Shown here piece after piece: positions 1-13,189 of a stretch of 64,000 nucleotides of DNA. The position numbers and the translations under genes are program-made. The notes below the pieces were generated by a model. That model was not told the origin of the DNA, searched no databases, and saw only the letters and a list, made by a program, of their open reading frames with translations. The DNA is taken from assembly GCA_964057225.1 (NCBI GenBank), contig OZ059897.1:12214001-12278000 (forward strand), read 5' to 3'. Origin of the DNA: Auanema rhodensis (lineage: Eukaryota > Nematoda > Chromadorea > Rhabditida > Rhabditidae). Numbering within the stretch: the stretch's first letter is position 1; each line of letters opens with the position of its first letter.

Positions 1-11
1 GAGGGAAATAA

Positions 12-38
<27 letters not shown>
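12..38. repeat. (AG)n microsatellite
   Basis: An uninterrupted AG dinucleotide run of about 27 bases sits at the left edge of the window. The same motif recurs near 19669-19708, 54909-54928 and 55168-55195, and its complement (TC)n near 13137, 15264 and 20025. Confidence 0.95.
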
Positions 39-43
<5 letters not shown>

Positions 44-1241
44 AAAAGTAAAGACGTAATATTAAAAAAAAAAGAAAAATGAGAGGGAGATTCAAAAGTG
101 AATGACTTAACATTATCAAACTTTCATACGCATGAATTTGTTACAAAAACTTGAAAAAAATGACTTCACAGATCAATTGAAACTAATATTAAAAACCTAA
201 TGAAAGCATTTTTTTAATTTTCAATATATTTGAACAAATCAAATACTCGGACGAAAAGTCAGAAATTGGACATGTATACTCTCCAAGTTCTTCTTTGCCT
301 CTCTCACTCTATAAACTTCCGGTCTACTGTCCATCAAGCTAAACTGAGATCGCATGACATCACTTTAACAAATAAAGCTATGATCTGAACCTGACGAGAA
401 TGTTGGGAAAGGAAAAGTATGGAAATAGGCTAGAAGTGATCTAGCTTCAGAGTTTGAAAAAGGCGGAAACGAATCTTCACAACATTCATCATTTTGATTT
501 AATTCGATCATTCTATGATGGTCAGTGTTAAAAAAAGCTTTCTGAGCTGATTTACTTAAATTTCTTCACACCCACATCCTCCCTCACGTTTTATCATCTC
601 AAATTATCTCTGTTATACTTCCGGCAAAGGAAAAAAAAAACTTATTTTAGTCTCTAGAGAATCCTAATATTGTCAATTGGTCAAGTTATAGACTCTTTGA
701 TGACATCATTGTAGCATAATTCTCCATCATCATCGAATATAATATCAAATCGTCTTTGAATCATAATACTAGTTCTAATTTTGGTTGGATGGATTATGAA
801 CTACGTTGGAACATCCATATAAAATTTAATTTGCCAACTCCCACAACTTTTCGTCTATTTTAGAAAAAAATGGTTTAGTAATATATATATATATATATAC
901 ATTCAATCAAAAATCACCAGAAGGTCTATTCTAAATAGCTAAACCTACTCATGCAATGAATGGAAGTCATATGCGTTTCCTATTGTTTATAACAAAAAAA
1001 AACGCTGAAAATACTAAAAATATATAACTTTATAGAGCATTAATGACGTATGTAGCTTTAACTATTGCATCATCATAACAAGAATATAGTTAGTCCAAAG
1101 GATTTAAAGAAAAAAAAATGCAAAGCAAGCCAATTGCACGCATGCTAATAATGTCATTGTGAATTATATAATATTCAATAATTTTTAGATTTTAATGTAC
1201 TGTAAGGGGATATGTCTATATTCTATATGAAGCGTCTGCTG

Positions 1242-1498
1242 TGCTTTCGCAAAGCAGTGAGGCCCAAGCGTTGTCATGCAACAACGCTATTCTTCTGTTT
1301 TTGAGCTCATTTAGAGCTTCAATCACTACACTGAGCCTTCTGAGTTGTTTAGAATAATGTGCTTTATCTATGGTTTTACCGTAAGGTAAGATCTCATAGA
1401 AGAGAACTCCGCTTTCGTTTCAGAAAACGGACTGAAGTGCCTTTTTAGCTGAATTTTACAGCAGATCTGGACTTGGATGATCTTCGAGATCGATCTCG
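1242..1498. other. Cluster of short stem-loops and palindromes
   Basis: Within about 260 bases there are four stem-loops and one palindrome. TGCTTT/AAAGCA has a 3-base loop (1242-1256). AGCGTTGT/ACAACGCT is a perfect 8-bp stem with a 6-base loop (1267-1288). TTGAGCTC pairs with GAGCTTCAA with one bulge (1301-1322). CCGCTTTC pairs with GAAAACGG with one mismatch (1409-1430). CGAGATCGATCTCG is a 14-base perfect palindrome (1485-1498). The patch is visibly richer in G+C than its surroundings. It may be a structured non-coding RNA, a decayed foldback element or chance; I do not recognise a family. Confidence 0.5.
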
Positions 1499-2399
1499 CC
1501 GGTTTTGAAGCTTCTAAACTACTTCTTATCAAAAGTGTCTTTGGCAGAAACTTCTTTATTAAAATTATAAAGAAGAGTGTAGTTCATAGGAGGAATATCT
1601 ATAACGAAAACGAGAAACAAAAAAAAGTTTTTAAAGTTATTTTATATTTTTATAATATTTAAAACTATTTTAATTTTTTAATTTTAATATCTTTTTAAAA
1701 TAATTTTGTAAAATTAGCATAAAATTTTGAATTTTTCAAAAGGTGCAGCGAATCAATGCAACCACCTAATATACACATTATTAGAAATATGTATTAATAT
1801 ATATGCAGATTCATAAATGTTTCATTTCATTCGCTCTAAAACTATTTTCCTAAATTACTTCCAAATTTTCTGAATAGCTTACAAGTTTTTTTTTCAAAAT
1901 TACAAATAGCACATATTTGTATGGAAATACATGTTTGAGTGTAATTGATGAAGGTAGAAGTCCCGGAAGTCCTTAGTATTCTGTCCACTCTACTGATGGA
2001 AAGTGGATTTATCTACCAAAGGCCATGATGAATTAGAAAGATGAAGATGCCTGAATTTTTTAGCATTTCAACAAACTGATGTCTACTACGCAAAAAAAGA
2101 GCAAAAAAGGAAAGAGAAAGGAAATAAATTTTTTTGTTTCTTTTATGATGAATGAGTAAGATAAACTACTCTATATTTAGCATAGCTTTAACTATATGCA
2201 CATAAGTTATAATGCTCTATTTTTCTCTCGTGCTAATATCAAATAAAAGTTATAATAACCTAATGTGCGATATCCACATTAGTAATAATAATATATGTAT
2301 ATATACATAGATATCAATATATGAATATATTTTTTAAAATTCTTATTTATATATTTATAAATCAAGGGCAGCAAACCGAAAAAATATATCAGTGTTTAG

Positions 2400-2560
2400 T
2401 TGTTGTTGTTGATTAACAATATATATATATATATAGTTATATATAGTTATATAGATATATACATATATTTATATAGCAAACTATATATATATATATTAGT
2501 ATAAAATTAAATATTTTATAAATATATATATAATATATAATATATGTTCAAAAACTATAT
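2400..2560. repeat. TA-rich low-complexity tract
   Basis: Interrupted TA and TATATAG runs cover most of this interval, starting with a short TTG repeat at about 2400. Similar tracts lie at about 880-899, 2720-2810 and 3780-3880. They explain the spurious Ile/Tyr-rich open frames in the area. Confidence 0.85.
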
Positions 2561-5355
2561 AGTTAAATTAATTTTAATGAATAATACCATTGAATATATT
2601 ATTATTATTATCGCATAGGAGAAGCAGCATCAGATTATTTGAAGAGTATAACATATGATTATGCTCCTATTAAGGAATTATGCAATAAAGTTTTGTTGAT
2701 TTCGGGTTATTTATCTCTGCTTACTATATATATATATATATATAGTATTATATGTACATATATATTTATCACTATATATATATATATAATACTATATAAT
2801 ATATATTTTTCAAAGCAATGAAAAAAAATTATTTGTGTTTCCAGATTCCTAAATTTTTGCATATTAGGTCTGATAATCAATTTGCAACGAATGAGAAATT
2901 ACAAGGAAATAACAAAGTAAGACTATTAAGTCATCAAAAAAATATTTTCTGTCTCGAAAAACATTTTCTACATACGTTTGCTGTTTTTTTTTTGATTTGT
3001 AAGAAGAAATAATAGATAATTTATTATGAATGCTATTCACAGAATAGTCATGATTTTTTATAAAAATGTGGTATATGTTTTGACTGCAAATAATTCATTT
3101 ATTTTGCAAGGTTCTTATCATTTTATCAAAAGTTGCTTGCTATACGGTTTTTGATGTGATGCTCTCATTTGGATTTATATGAAGAATCACAGAAAAAAAG
3201 AACAAAAAACCGACAAGGGAAAATGAACGTAGAATATTCAACGTATACATAGGTCAGAAGCACAAAAGTCGTTCGAATAATTTCAGAAGCATTGCCGTCG
3301 TAATGTAAATTTTGATCTATGATCTTCAAAATTTCACGCGTCGTTGTTCGTATTTGAACAAGTTTTCTGCCTGAATCCAGGTGGACCATGCACAGAATAG
3401 ATATAACTTAAAATGAAGCTACGAGCTGCAGAAGAAAGCAATAAAAGTGAATAATAAGAAAGGTTAAGCTAAAAGGGTTAGACATAGAGCTTGCTGGAAA
3501 GAAGACAAACCAGTGAAGGATGAGACAAGAACTATGAACTAGTCAGATGGCCGACATAGTGGGATGAGGGATGAATTGTTAAAATTTAGAAAGAAATTGC
3601 TAAGGGACGGCAATCACTATAATGAGCTTTATACTAAAAATATTTTTTTTGCCCATTATATATACAACGATTTCTAAATTATTTTATTTTTTTATATTCT
3701 ATGTCATCTATCTAGATAACCTTTCTATTTCAATTATGTGATGTCTTCTGTATGCACTTTTATACATACGACGTATGTACATATATGTAGATTACCGGAT
3801 ATTTAACTATATAATTATATAATTATATATATATATATATAGATAAATATATAAATATATATAAATATGACTGTATATTAGCCAACCACATATAGCTAAA
3901 TATATATAGTTTTTTAAATTGTATTATAATTATAAAAACTAGTGACATCATCATGTTATTTTTGGTTTTGAAACATCTGAATTATCTTCTGAACGCCTAC
4001 CAATTGAAATTTTAAAAAATCAGTTTGCATGTGTATGCTGTACGATATTTATGGTTAGACGTATAGCTTATGCATGAAAACTCTTCGGCTTTGTCTATTT
4101 TCATATTTTCTCATTTCAGGGAAATTATTAATTTATTTCCAACGTTTTCTCCAACACTTCAATAAGGAATTACAAACATATACAGATTTCCTTGTTTGTG
4201 TACTTATTGTGATTTCCGCTTGATTTTACAAATCATTTCAATTTTTTTTCCAAATGGCTGTGCTCTAATCATAATCTCAATCATTCATAGTAGAAAATCA
4301 TAACAATGTTTTTTTTTCATTGTATCATTGCAAAAAAAAAAAAAAAAGAAGAAGAAAAAAAAGAAAATTAATGTAAAGGAACTTCGGTTGAAATACGAAG
4401 TTGTTATAATTAACAAAATAAAAAATATTATTTATATATATGTTAATGAATATTTGAAAGATAGCGTAACAGGAAATAAATTTTTACAAAATTAACAAAA
4501 AAAAATATTTTGTATTAAAAGAAAAGGTTTTATACAAAATACTTTTCTATAATATGTATGTATAAACATTGAATATGTACATACTTTGTAAATACATATT
4601 GATGAACTATATATAGTAAATATATTTTATTTTTGATTATAGATATCTATCAAATTTCCGGAAATCAAATTTAGTTATTAGAGTTCAGTACAAGTTAAGA
4701 ACTTGTGTTATATAACCTTCTATATCATATAAATAAATATAAAAGTATAATAATCATTATTAACTATGAATTAATCTTAAATTTAATAAAATATATTTAA
4801 ATTTATCATATCTTATCTTGAACAAATCAACACAATAAAGTATTATATTTTTATTCCTCTTTTTACAGTATACATATATAATATATACTATATTTACATA
4901 AGTTAAAATGAAAATATAGTTATATTTTGGATATATTTCAATTAAAATTCGATAACTACTTACTATTACAAGATATAAATGAAGATTTAATTTATATAAA
5001 TGTTTACAAGTTAACATAAACCTAATATAGTATAAGGATAAAGTATTATTTCATATTATAATAATGACTTATTATGTTTTTCAACCTTTTTATCAGAAAA
5101 ACAAGAAAAACGACCGTCAAACTGATGACGAAATCAACTTAATTCTTACTTCTCTTCCGCGTTGGCTGCCTATTTTCGGACAAAGTGAGCAAAAAAAACG
5201 ATATTTTGTGCTGTTAGGAACACAATTCAACTATTTGAGAATTGATTAGTTGGGTTTATCATTATGAGTATGTGATTAAGGTGAATCGAGATCAGAAGCT
5301 TTGGTTACAACAAGATTTAAACAACAAAAGAATATTTCTTATTTCAAAATAAACT

Positions 5356-8300
5356 TTAATGTTGTTTTTGGACTAACTTGTAGTATAAGCCTTTACGAGC
5401 TAACAAGCTTTTATGTGTTCCTTGTTCTATTACAGCTCCATCGCGGCATACGGCTATTATGTCAGCGTTCTAAAGTTCAAACTTTAATATTAAAGAAGGC
5501 TATACTCTGATATCGTCACCTGAATAGTTGATAAACGATGTGCGATGACCACACAAGTTCTACCTTGTCGAGCTCTGTCAAGTGCTTCTTGGACAACCTT
5601 TAATAATCATTTATATACAAACGTATTGAATAAATATTAATAAGAAAAAAACTAATACCTTTTCACTCTCACTATCCAAAGCTGAGGTAGCTTCATCTAA
5701 CAGAAGAATTCTTGGATTTCTTACAATAGCTCTAGCAATTGAAATTCTTTGCTTCTGACCACCAGATAGACGACCACCTCTACTACCAACCAAAGTATTG
5801 TATCCCTGTAAAATCATAATGATATAATAATTCAATCTGTCTGGTTATAACCTCAGGAAGTGAGATAACAAATTGATGAATATTAGCTAGTTGGGCGGCT
5901 TTTTCAATTTCTTCTTGAGGACAATCATCAAGACCATAAGCAATATTATCTCTGAATATTAAGATATTTTATAAAAAAAGATTTAAAAAATGAAAAAAAC
6001 CTGATTGAAACATTGAAAAGCACAGGTTCTTGTCCAACAAGTGCCATATGATCACGAAGATGTCTAATAGATAAATCTCTTATATCACAATTGTCAACCG
6101 TCTAAAATAATATATTTTTTTAAATATTTTATAGAATAATTATTTATATTCAATAATAATTAATATAAAAATCTTACCACCATACCACACAATGGATCGT
6201 AATATCTTTCCAACATTTGTATAATAGTACTTTTACCACAACCAGATGGTCCAACTAATGCTAAAGTTTGACCGAACTTCACAGAAACATTCATTCCATT
6301 CAAAACTAATGCTCGACGTCTGGCTGGATATGAGAAATAGACATTACGAAGAGCAACATGCCCCTTGATTTCCTGCAATTATAAGCATATTTCTCAATTT
6401 AATATTAATAATATTATAAAATTATAATAAATGCAAAATGTGTATATGGATGAAAGCTCTTGCATTCAATAAATCAAACAACTAAATATTCAAATTTGAT
6501 TATCTTATAGTTGAAAAAGTTTTTCATGAATTTGTTCAAAACTTACAGGAATATCTCCAACATGAGACATGTTATCAATTCTCGATTCTTGTCTCATCAT
6601 AGCAAATAATACTCCTGCTGATATACGTGCACGTACATATTCTGGAAAATATGAAGCAGCTGCCATAACGGATACAGAAGCCATGTTAAGAGCTTCAATA
6701 ACTCTAAAAAGAAAAAGAAAAATATGAGAAATTGAATGTAATTGATTGAACTTACTGGAATACAATGAAAGGTGTTGACCAATTATTTTTGATGAGCCAC
6801 AATCCGAACATATAAGCAACAGCAAAATTCCACAGAACGAAACTATTAGATAATGCAACAGATAGTGATTGCCAGAATCCTTAAACGATAACTTAAGAAG
6901 GAGTCTATGAGACTTTAGAATACCTCTGACAATAGCACGACGATGGGGTTCTTTTGAAGCAACTTTGAAGCCATTAACAATATAATTTTGTTTGTTCAAT
7001 GATTGAATACATTTTAAGTTTAATACAGTGTCTGCTACTATCTGATATCATATAATTTGAATATTTCTCATAAATACAAATTCTTACTCTACTAGCTTCA
7101 AGTGCTGATTCAACATCTTTCTGGCCTCGTATTTTCAAATATTGTGTTACAGCACTTTGCAATGCGACTGAATTGAACTTCCGTATTATTATCTATACAA
7201 GTTATCTTCTAACCTAAGATTAATGCAGTTGCCAGCCCAATTGGAGCCATGTTCCATCCGTAGCAGAATGCAACTACAATTCCAGCAATTAAGCTTGATA
7301 AGCCTTGCAAAACTTCTGATAATCTTTGATCAATCGCCTAAGATGTACAATTATCTTGTTTTCATACAGCAAAACTGTTCTTACCGCTTGAACGTTTGGT
7401 GCGTCAGTAGCAAGTCGAGAAGTAAGAGATCCTACTGTATGCTTGACATCATCAAAATATGCAGCATCTTGTTTTAAAACATTCTGAAAATCATATGTAT
7501 TTAAGATCAGAACACTGTTTTGATTTTTGAAAATACTTTGTAAACAGCCATTCTCAATCTCATTGACATTTTTTCTCCAGCAATACCAAACAAAGCACCC
7601 GAAAAGAAAGTCGAAGTTCCAGCTAATAAGGCTAGTCCTACAAATGCCCAAGCAATACCAGCCACAGATGTTTCACTATTTGCATTAGCTAATATCTGTA
7701 AGAAAAAAAATGATTATGATTATATTATTTGTTTCAAAATAAGAAGTTGAGATTTACCAAGAAAAATTTTCCGTAAAGAATAGAGAATAATGGCCATCTT
7801 AAGCCACGGATGAGTGCCATTATAAATCCAACAATAGCACCAGGAAGTTCCTATAAGTTAGAAGTTATATACAAACAATTTTAATTTATATCTTACAGGT
7901 TTTGCAAAACGGAATATATCTAATAAAGAAGCTTCCATAGCTCCTTCTTCATTAAGCTCATCTCTCGCACTATAAATAAAATACTATACGTATAATACAT
8001 AATAATTATATATAATATATATATTTTTTAAATAAAAATAATATAAAATTTATATAAATATAGGGACTAGTGAGAGAATTAGTTCATTACTTACTCATCT
8101 AATTGCCATCCAGTTTCTTGAGATACAGCACTTATCATACTAATTCTTAAACGTTCTGTTTGAATATCAATCTCTTTGCGTGAAATTCGTTCAACTTCTC
8201 CATAACCAGACGATCGTACAAAACCACGACGAATCTCGCTTGGATCTACGTCTATATATAAATAAAAACTTTAAACAAAGGAATAGCGAACTAATATTAA

Positions 8301-11263
8301 AACTAAATGCATTTGCAATAATCTATATTCACCATCAAGAGTTGTATCATCCTCAGCCTGCTCAACTTCTTGCATTCTAACCATTTGAACATATATTCCA
8401 TTTTCATCTTCCATTAATTCTTGATGTGTTCCTTTAACACAAAAAATTCACGTAAATTATAAGCTTATTCTGATAAAAAACCTTTTTGAATAATAGCTCC
8501 ACTTTCAAAAACAAAAATTTGGTCAGCATTTCGGACTGTTGATAAACGATGTGCAACACATATAGTTGTTCTTCCTTCTCTCGCCTAAATCGTATAATCT
8601 TCTTCCGTGTACTGCTATTGTATTATAATATTTTTATAGTTTGTATGTTACTACAACTTAGAATTATAAATATAAATTTAAATAAAACTCTTAAAAATAT
8701 TCAGTAAATGAGATAATACTGACGTTATCATAAATATTATTTTTTTGATGTTGGGAATCATATTAAATAGTCTTCTAACTTATGAAAAAATATAATTTAA
8801 TTCAATACTTACCTTGTCTAAAGCATTTTGAACAACCTGTTCACTTTCTGTATCTAAAGCTGATGTTGCTTCATCCAACAACAGAATCTTTGGCTTTCTT
8901 GCAAGAGCACGAGCAATAGCAATTCTTTGTTTTTGACCGCCTGAAAGTTGAACGGCACTCTCTCCAATAACTGTATCAAAACCCTGAACATTTTTCTTAA
9001 AATATAATTTTCGGAGGGAAACGATACCTCTGCAAGCTTTTTGATGAAATCTAGAGCATTGGCTTGACGACAAACTTCTTCAATGTCTTCATCAGTCATG
9101 GATGTATCACCCAATCTGAATAAATAAAAGATTATATTGTTTTTTAATATCGTTTTACCTAATATTTTCAGCAACTGTTCCATAGAATATAACAGGATCT
9201 TGTTGTACAACTCCAATTTTCTCTCTTATCCATTGAATATTATAATCAGAAATTGGTACATCATCTAATAATACCTTAAATTTCAAATTATTTGAAAAAA
9301 CTTTAATATAATATTCATACTGTTCCAGCATCTTGCTCATAGAAACGTTGTAAAATTCCAAGAATGGTTGACTTTCCGCAACCTGATGCTCCAACAAGAG
9401 CTACAGACTGACCAGGACGAACCTTAATAAAGAAATTGCTCTAATTATAAAATAATAATTACTAACTTCCAATGATATTCCTTTTAATATCTTTACACTA
9501 GGTCTGCTTGGATAAGCAAATTCTATGTTTGTAAAACTCAAATGTCCTTCAATGCTTTCAGGTTTTTTACCATTTTCAGATTCACAATTGATATCTGGTT
9601 TCTAGAAAAAATTTAATTTAATATTCAGAATGATAATACTTACTCGATCAATTACTGATAACATTTGTTGTAAAGCTAATTTAGCTGACATGATTGAACC
9701 CAATTGTGGAGCTGCAGCGCTTAATCTTAAGGTTCCAATAATAACTGCCCAAAAAACTCCAAATATAGTTCCTGGCTTTATGATACCTTCAACAACCAAC
9801 TTAGTTCCATACCTTAAGCATTGTTTAAATTTATTTTTTTATACTTCGATCGTGATATACCAAAAGCCTACAGCCATAGTTGCAAACATTAAAGCCAAAG
9901 GTACGGCAGCGAAAACTGAGTTCACATATGCTTTACGAATTCCAAGATTACGAGCTTGTTTCAACTGTGTTTCATATCTATAATTAATATTTGTTTTTTT
10001 AAAATCATTAACTATGAAGATGAAGCGTTATCAGTGATCTTCAAAACAAGTTCAAATGTTTCCGGGGCTCTTGTTAGCATCCAACTATCTTTAGTCACAA
10101 ATGACGTGACCAGTTTTTGTTTCAATATTGCTCTTATCATAATGAAATAGCTTGCCTATTGAATTCAAATGGTTGAGCATTGAAAGCCATAACTGTTCGT
10201 ATTCCAGCAATAACTTCTGTAGCTAATGCTCCTGCCTCAGCATATGCTGACATTTCCGATTTTGAAGCTCGACTTAATAACTGAAATCATTTGGATGTTT
10301 CCTGTTATCTGTAATAGACAGCTTACTCGTCCAGATATTATCATGGAAGCAGATAATAAAGGCACACAGATCATCATAACTAAAGTCATTTGCCAACTAG
10401 AATTTGTTAATATTTTAAAGATATATTAACTGATTTAAGCATACCAAAGTGAAAAACCTACGGCTAAGCCCGAAATGAATGTTGCTACACCTCCTGCTAT
10501 AATACCCAATTTATCTCCATACCCATCTTTTATGCGTTCGATTCCACTAAAATGATGAAAATGATGAAATATTAGGTTTCATATCTTGTAGTCAAACCTA
10601 GTCATTCGTTGGGTAAGTGCTCCAGTTTGTTGTTGATCAAACCATGTCATATCTTGACGCATAACACCTCGAAGATATAGTTGGCGGAATACATGAACTC
10701 TTCGTTCACATAAACATAAAAGTGAAGCATTCTATAATTAATAATAAAAATAAAAAAAAAATAAAAAAATAATATAACTTACACCTATATATGATGCTGC
10801 AAATATAATTAAACCAAGTAAAAAATATAATAAACAATAATTAAGAACTTCAGAAGAGAAGTATGGATAATCAAATGTGCCGGAAGTATAATTCGCTTGA
10901 CCTTCCATAAGAATATTTGTGATTCCTATAAAGAAATATGATTAAATGCTAATAAATTATATATTTTATATGTATAAACCTTGAAATATAACAGAATTAA
11001 ATGGTAATAATGCTCCATTACATATACTGAATATGATACCAGCCAACAAAAGAATCCAATCCAAACATGATGAATATCGCATCTTAAAATATTTTTATTT
11101 AAAAAATTAATTTTAACGAATAAGAAAATAAAATAATAATAATAATAATAATAATATATTATATGAAATAACTAACCACAGCGAAAAACGATATTTTAGG
11201 AAGATCTTTCTTTTTAGATGTTTCATCAACATCATCTTTATGATTCCCCAGACCAAACTTCAT
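5356..11263 (-). CDS. pgp: P-glycoprotein (ABCB full transporter), 32 exons
   Basis: ATP-driven efflux pump of the ABCB/MDR family in the plasma membrane, exporting hydrophobic drugs and xenobiotics (family knowledge). I read 32 in-frame exons from ATG 11263 to TAA 5356, giving 1260 aa, the normal full-transporter length. The order is TMD1 (E1-E9), NBD1 (about 351-620), a charged linker, TMD2 (about 690-1000) and NBD2 (about 1017-1260). NBD1 has Walker [10 protein letters not shown], signature LSGGQ, Walker B ILLLDE and H-loop VAHRLS. NBD2 has [20 protein letters not shown] and IAHRLS. Both sites look catalytically complete. The NBD1 Q-loop reads VVQQDP rather than the usual SQEP. NYT in the first extracellular loop is a glycosylation site. 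An in-frame TAA precedes the ATG. Exon 7 ends at a GC donor (10155/10156); all other donors are GT. I cannot assign a specific nematode pgp paralogue. Confidence 0.97.
9978..10155 (-). other. GC-AG intron of the P-glycoprotein gene
   Basis: The exon upstream ends ...AATAG and the intron begins GCAAGC; the next exon resumes after ATTATAG with the frame intact (Asn-Arg-Tyr-Glu). At 178 bases it is several times longer than most introns of this gene, and it is less AT-rich. If retained, the frame reads seven codons past the junction and hits TGA. It contains GTCAC/GTGAC arms at 10094-10110. GC-AG introns with a strong flanking consensus are known in nematodes and are sometimes alternatively spliced. 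Confidence 0.85.
11132..11156. repeat. (TAA)n microsatellite in intron 1 of the transporter gene
   Basis: About eight TAA/AAT units lie between the first two coding exons of the P-glycoprotein gene. Confidence 0.9.
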
Positions 11264-11291
11264 CAGTGATTATTTTAAAAACTAATTTCTG
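11264..11291 (-). promoter_or_regulatory. Candidate trans-splice acceptor and short leader of the transporter mRNA
   Basis: On the minus strand ATATTTTCAG ends at 11289, followed by 25 untranslated bases and the ATG at 11263. TTTTCAG is the best match to a nematode 3' splice site in front of any of the four genes. It could receive a spliced leader or end an untranslated intron; sequence alone cannot tell which. Confidence 0.45.
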
Positions 11292-13129
11292 AAAATATGA
11301 TATAACTAACTATATACATAAACATATAATTTATATACAAACATATATATATATATATATATAAATAATAGAAATCCTTTTTTTGTGTTTAATTTCAAAG
11401 AAATGAAAATAATATGCGGCATGGAATCGTCAATGCTTTGCATTTTAACTGTTTTCAACGAGTTATATATTCAATACGTTATAGTTAATGATATACAGTT
11501 GTGAGTATAATAAATCTAGTATTAGTTGAAAAATACATGATATATCTAAACATTTAGATAAATATCAAGCAGAGTAAAATAAAAGAAGTAACGTACGAAC
11601 TCACTTTTTAACCAATTTTATATGCAGGAAGAGATAATTCTGTATCGATAATATGGTGATATGACGAGAGTTCATTCTCTTCTTCTTTAACGTTGAATAC
11701 AAAGCGCTACAAACATCATCAAACCAATGGGTTCATTTTCAAATATCCCCTTATCAGTTGTTCAAAAAGCTATGAGCTATTCCACACAAAATACAAATTC
11801 TGATCAGGAACATATACATAGATTATCAACTTTTTTTTCTCTTTCTCTATTGCTCTCTTTCTCTCTCTCTATTGCTCTCTTATGAAAAATGATGAAATTA
11901 AAATTATTAATAGGATAACAAGTTAGAAATCAACGAAACTACACCCCAAGAATACAACGTTTTATTTGATTATTTTCTGCTTTTGTTATAGTTTTTCATA
12001 TCATTAGTTCTTTCTTTTTTTCTCATTTTTTTAGTTCAAAAATGAATTCTAGTTATCATTAAATTATTTTATTTTTTAATCAATTATATTTAATTTTCTA
12101 AAATTTTAGCTTTAATCTATAATTGTCTTTTATATAATATTATTAATAAAAATTAATAAAGTATTTAATATAAATTATTTTTAGTTAATGATTTTATAAA
12201 AAAATTTATTTTAGCGTTTTAATTTATAAAAAAATTATTAAAATAATACGATTCTAATTGTTATATAGTATAAGGCCATAGGTATCTATCTACATATGGA
12301 CATAATAACATTCTCATCTTATAATTATTGATTTGTGGTAAAGCTCAAATATATTTTTAATTGATATTAATTCAAATTTATCGTTAACTATATGTATATT
12401 ATGTGAATAATTAATGTTTATCCATTTATTTTCTTTTTATATTCTTGCATATAGCTTTATATTCTTTATAAACTGAAAAAAACTGATATAATTGACAAGG
12501 TGATGACGTAGATTTTGGTTACAGAAGATGGCATGAATGCGTGTTCAGTTGCTTGCCTTATTGGCCTTTAATGATTCAGAAACAAGAAACTAGTGTGACG
12601 TCAGCAGTAGTAGATAGATAGGGTAGGTAGAATTTATTGTTTGTAACGTCTTCTTCATTATAAATGTTTTTCATCAATTTATCTTTTGTTATTTTTACAA
12701 TTTTTCTGCTGATTCTTAACTTACTTCCTTCTTTAACATTTCTTTCTTTAAAAATTATATTCAGCATAGTTAACTGAATTGAATAAAACTGATCAAAAAT
12801 TTCTGAAAATTCCAAAAGAAATGAGTGAAAGAGAGAGAAACTTTCTCATCCGGCTGACCGGCTTCATTGCGTGTGAAACGAAAAGGATTTAACACCTGGT
12901 CCATTAAGTAGATGGACAAGCCTGCCTTATCCTTTCCATTTAGCTGTCAGTTCACCTTAAATGGGTCAATCGCTTATCCGAAGCCAAAGATCCAGCTTGA
13001 GCTTCAGTACACATAACGCATTTTGGTATGTTTCTACATTTTGGCAGGTGTATCAATAAATATTGAAAACTATTGGATTGTTTGATCATTTTGTTATTAA
13101 AATTATATTTTTCTTCCCCCTCTCTCTTT

Positions 13130-13136
<7 letters not shown>

Positions 13137-13180
<44 letters not shown>

Positions 13181-13189
13181 TCTCTCTTC
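13137..13189. repeat. (TC)n microsatellite
   Basis: A nearly pure CT run, preceded by C-rich blocks and broken once by CA near its right end. It yields artificial Ser-Leu frames on plus and Arg-Glu frames on minus. Confidence 0.95.

Larger units (their letters stand above)
1..5355. other. Intergenic region, no recognisable gene
   Basis: This stretch lies downstream of the leftward P-glycoprotein gene. I translated the longer open frames (near 1477-1662, 2639-3012, 3165-3389, 4760-5249) and none shows a known domain, a plausible splice chain or non-repetitive coding composition. It holds a GA microsatellite at the left edge, long TA-rich tracts (about 2280-2560, 2720-2810, 3780-3880), homopolymer A runs near 4330-4365 and a compact group of stem-loops at 1242-1498. 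The last 300-500 bases probably include the 3' UTR of the transporter, but I see no convincing AATAAA on the minus strand there. Confidence 0.7.

Noticed and set aside
6597-6999. Extra minus-strand frames of 61 and 164 aa
   Set aside because: They read through introns of the P-glycoprotein gene; only the parts matching the conserved transporter exons are real.
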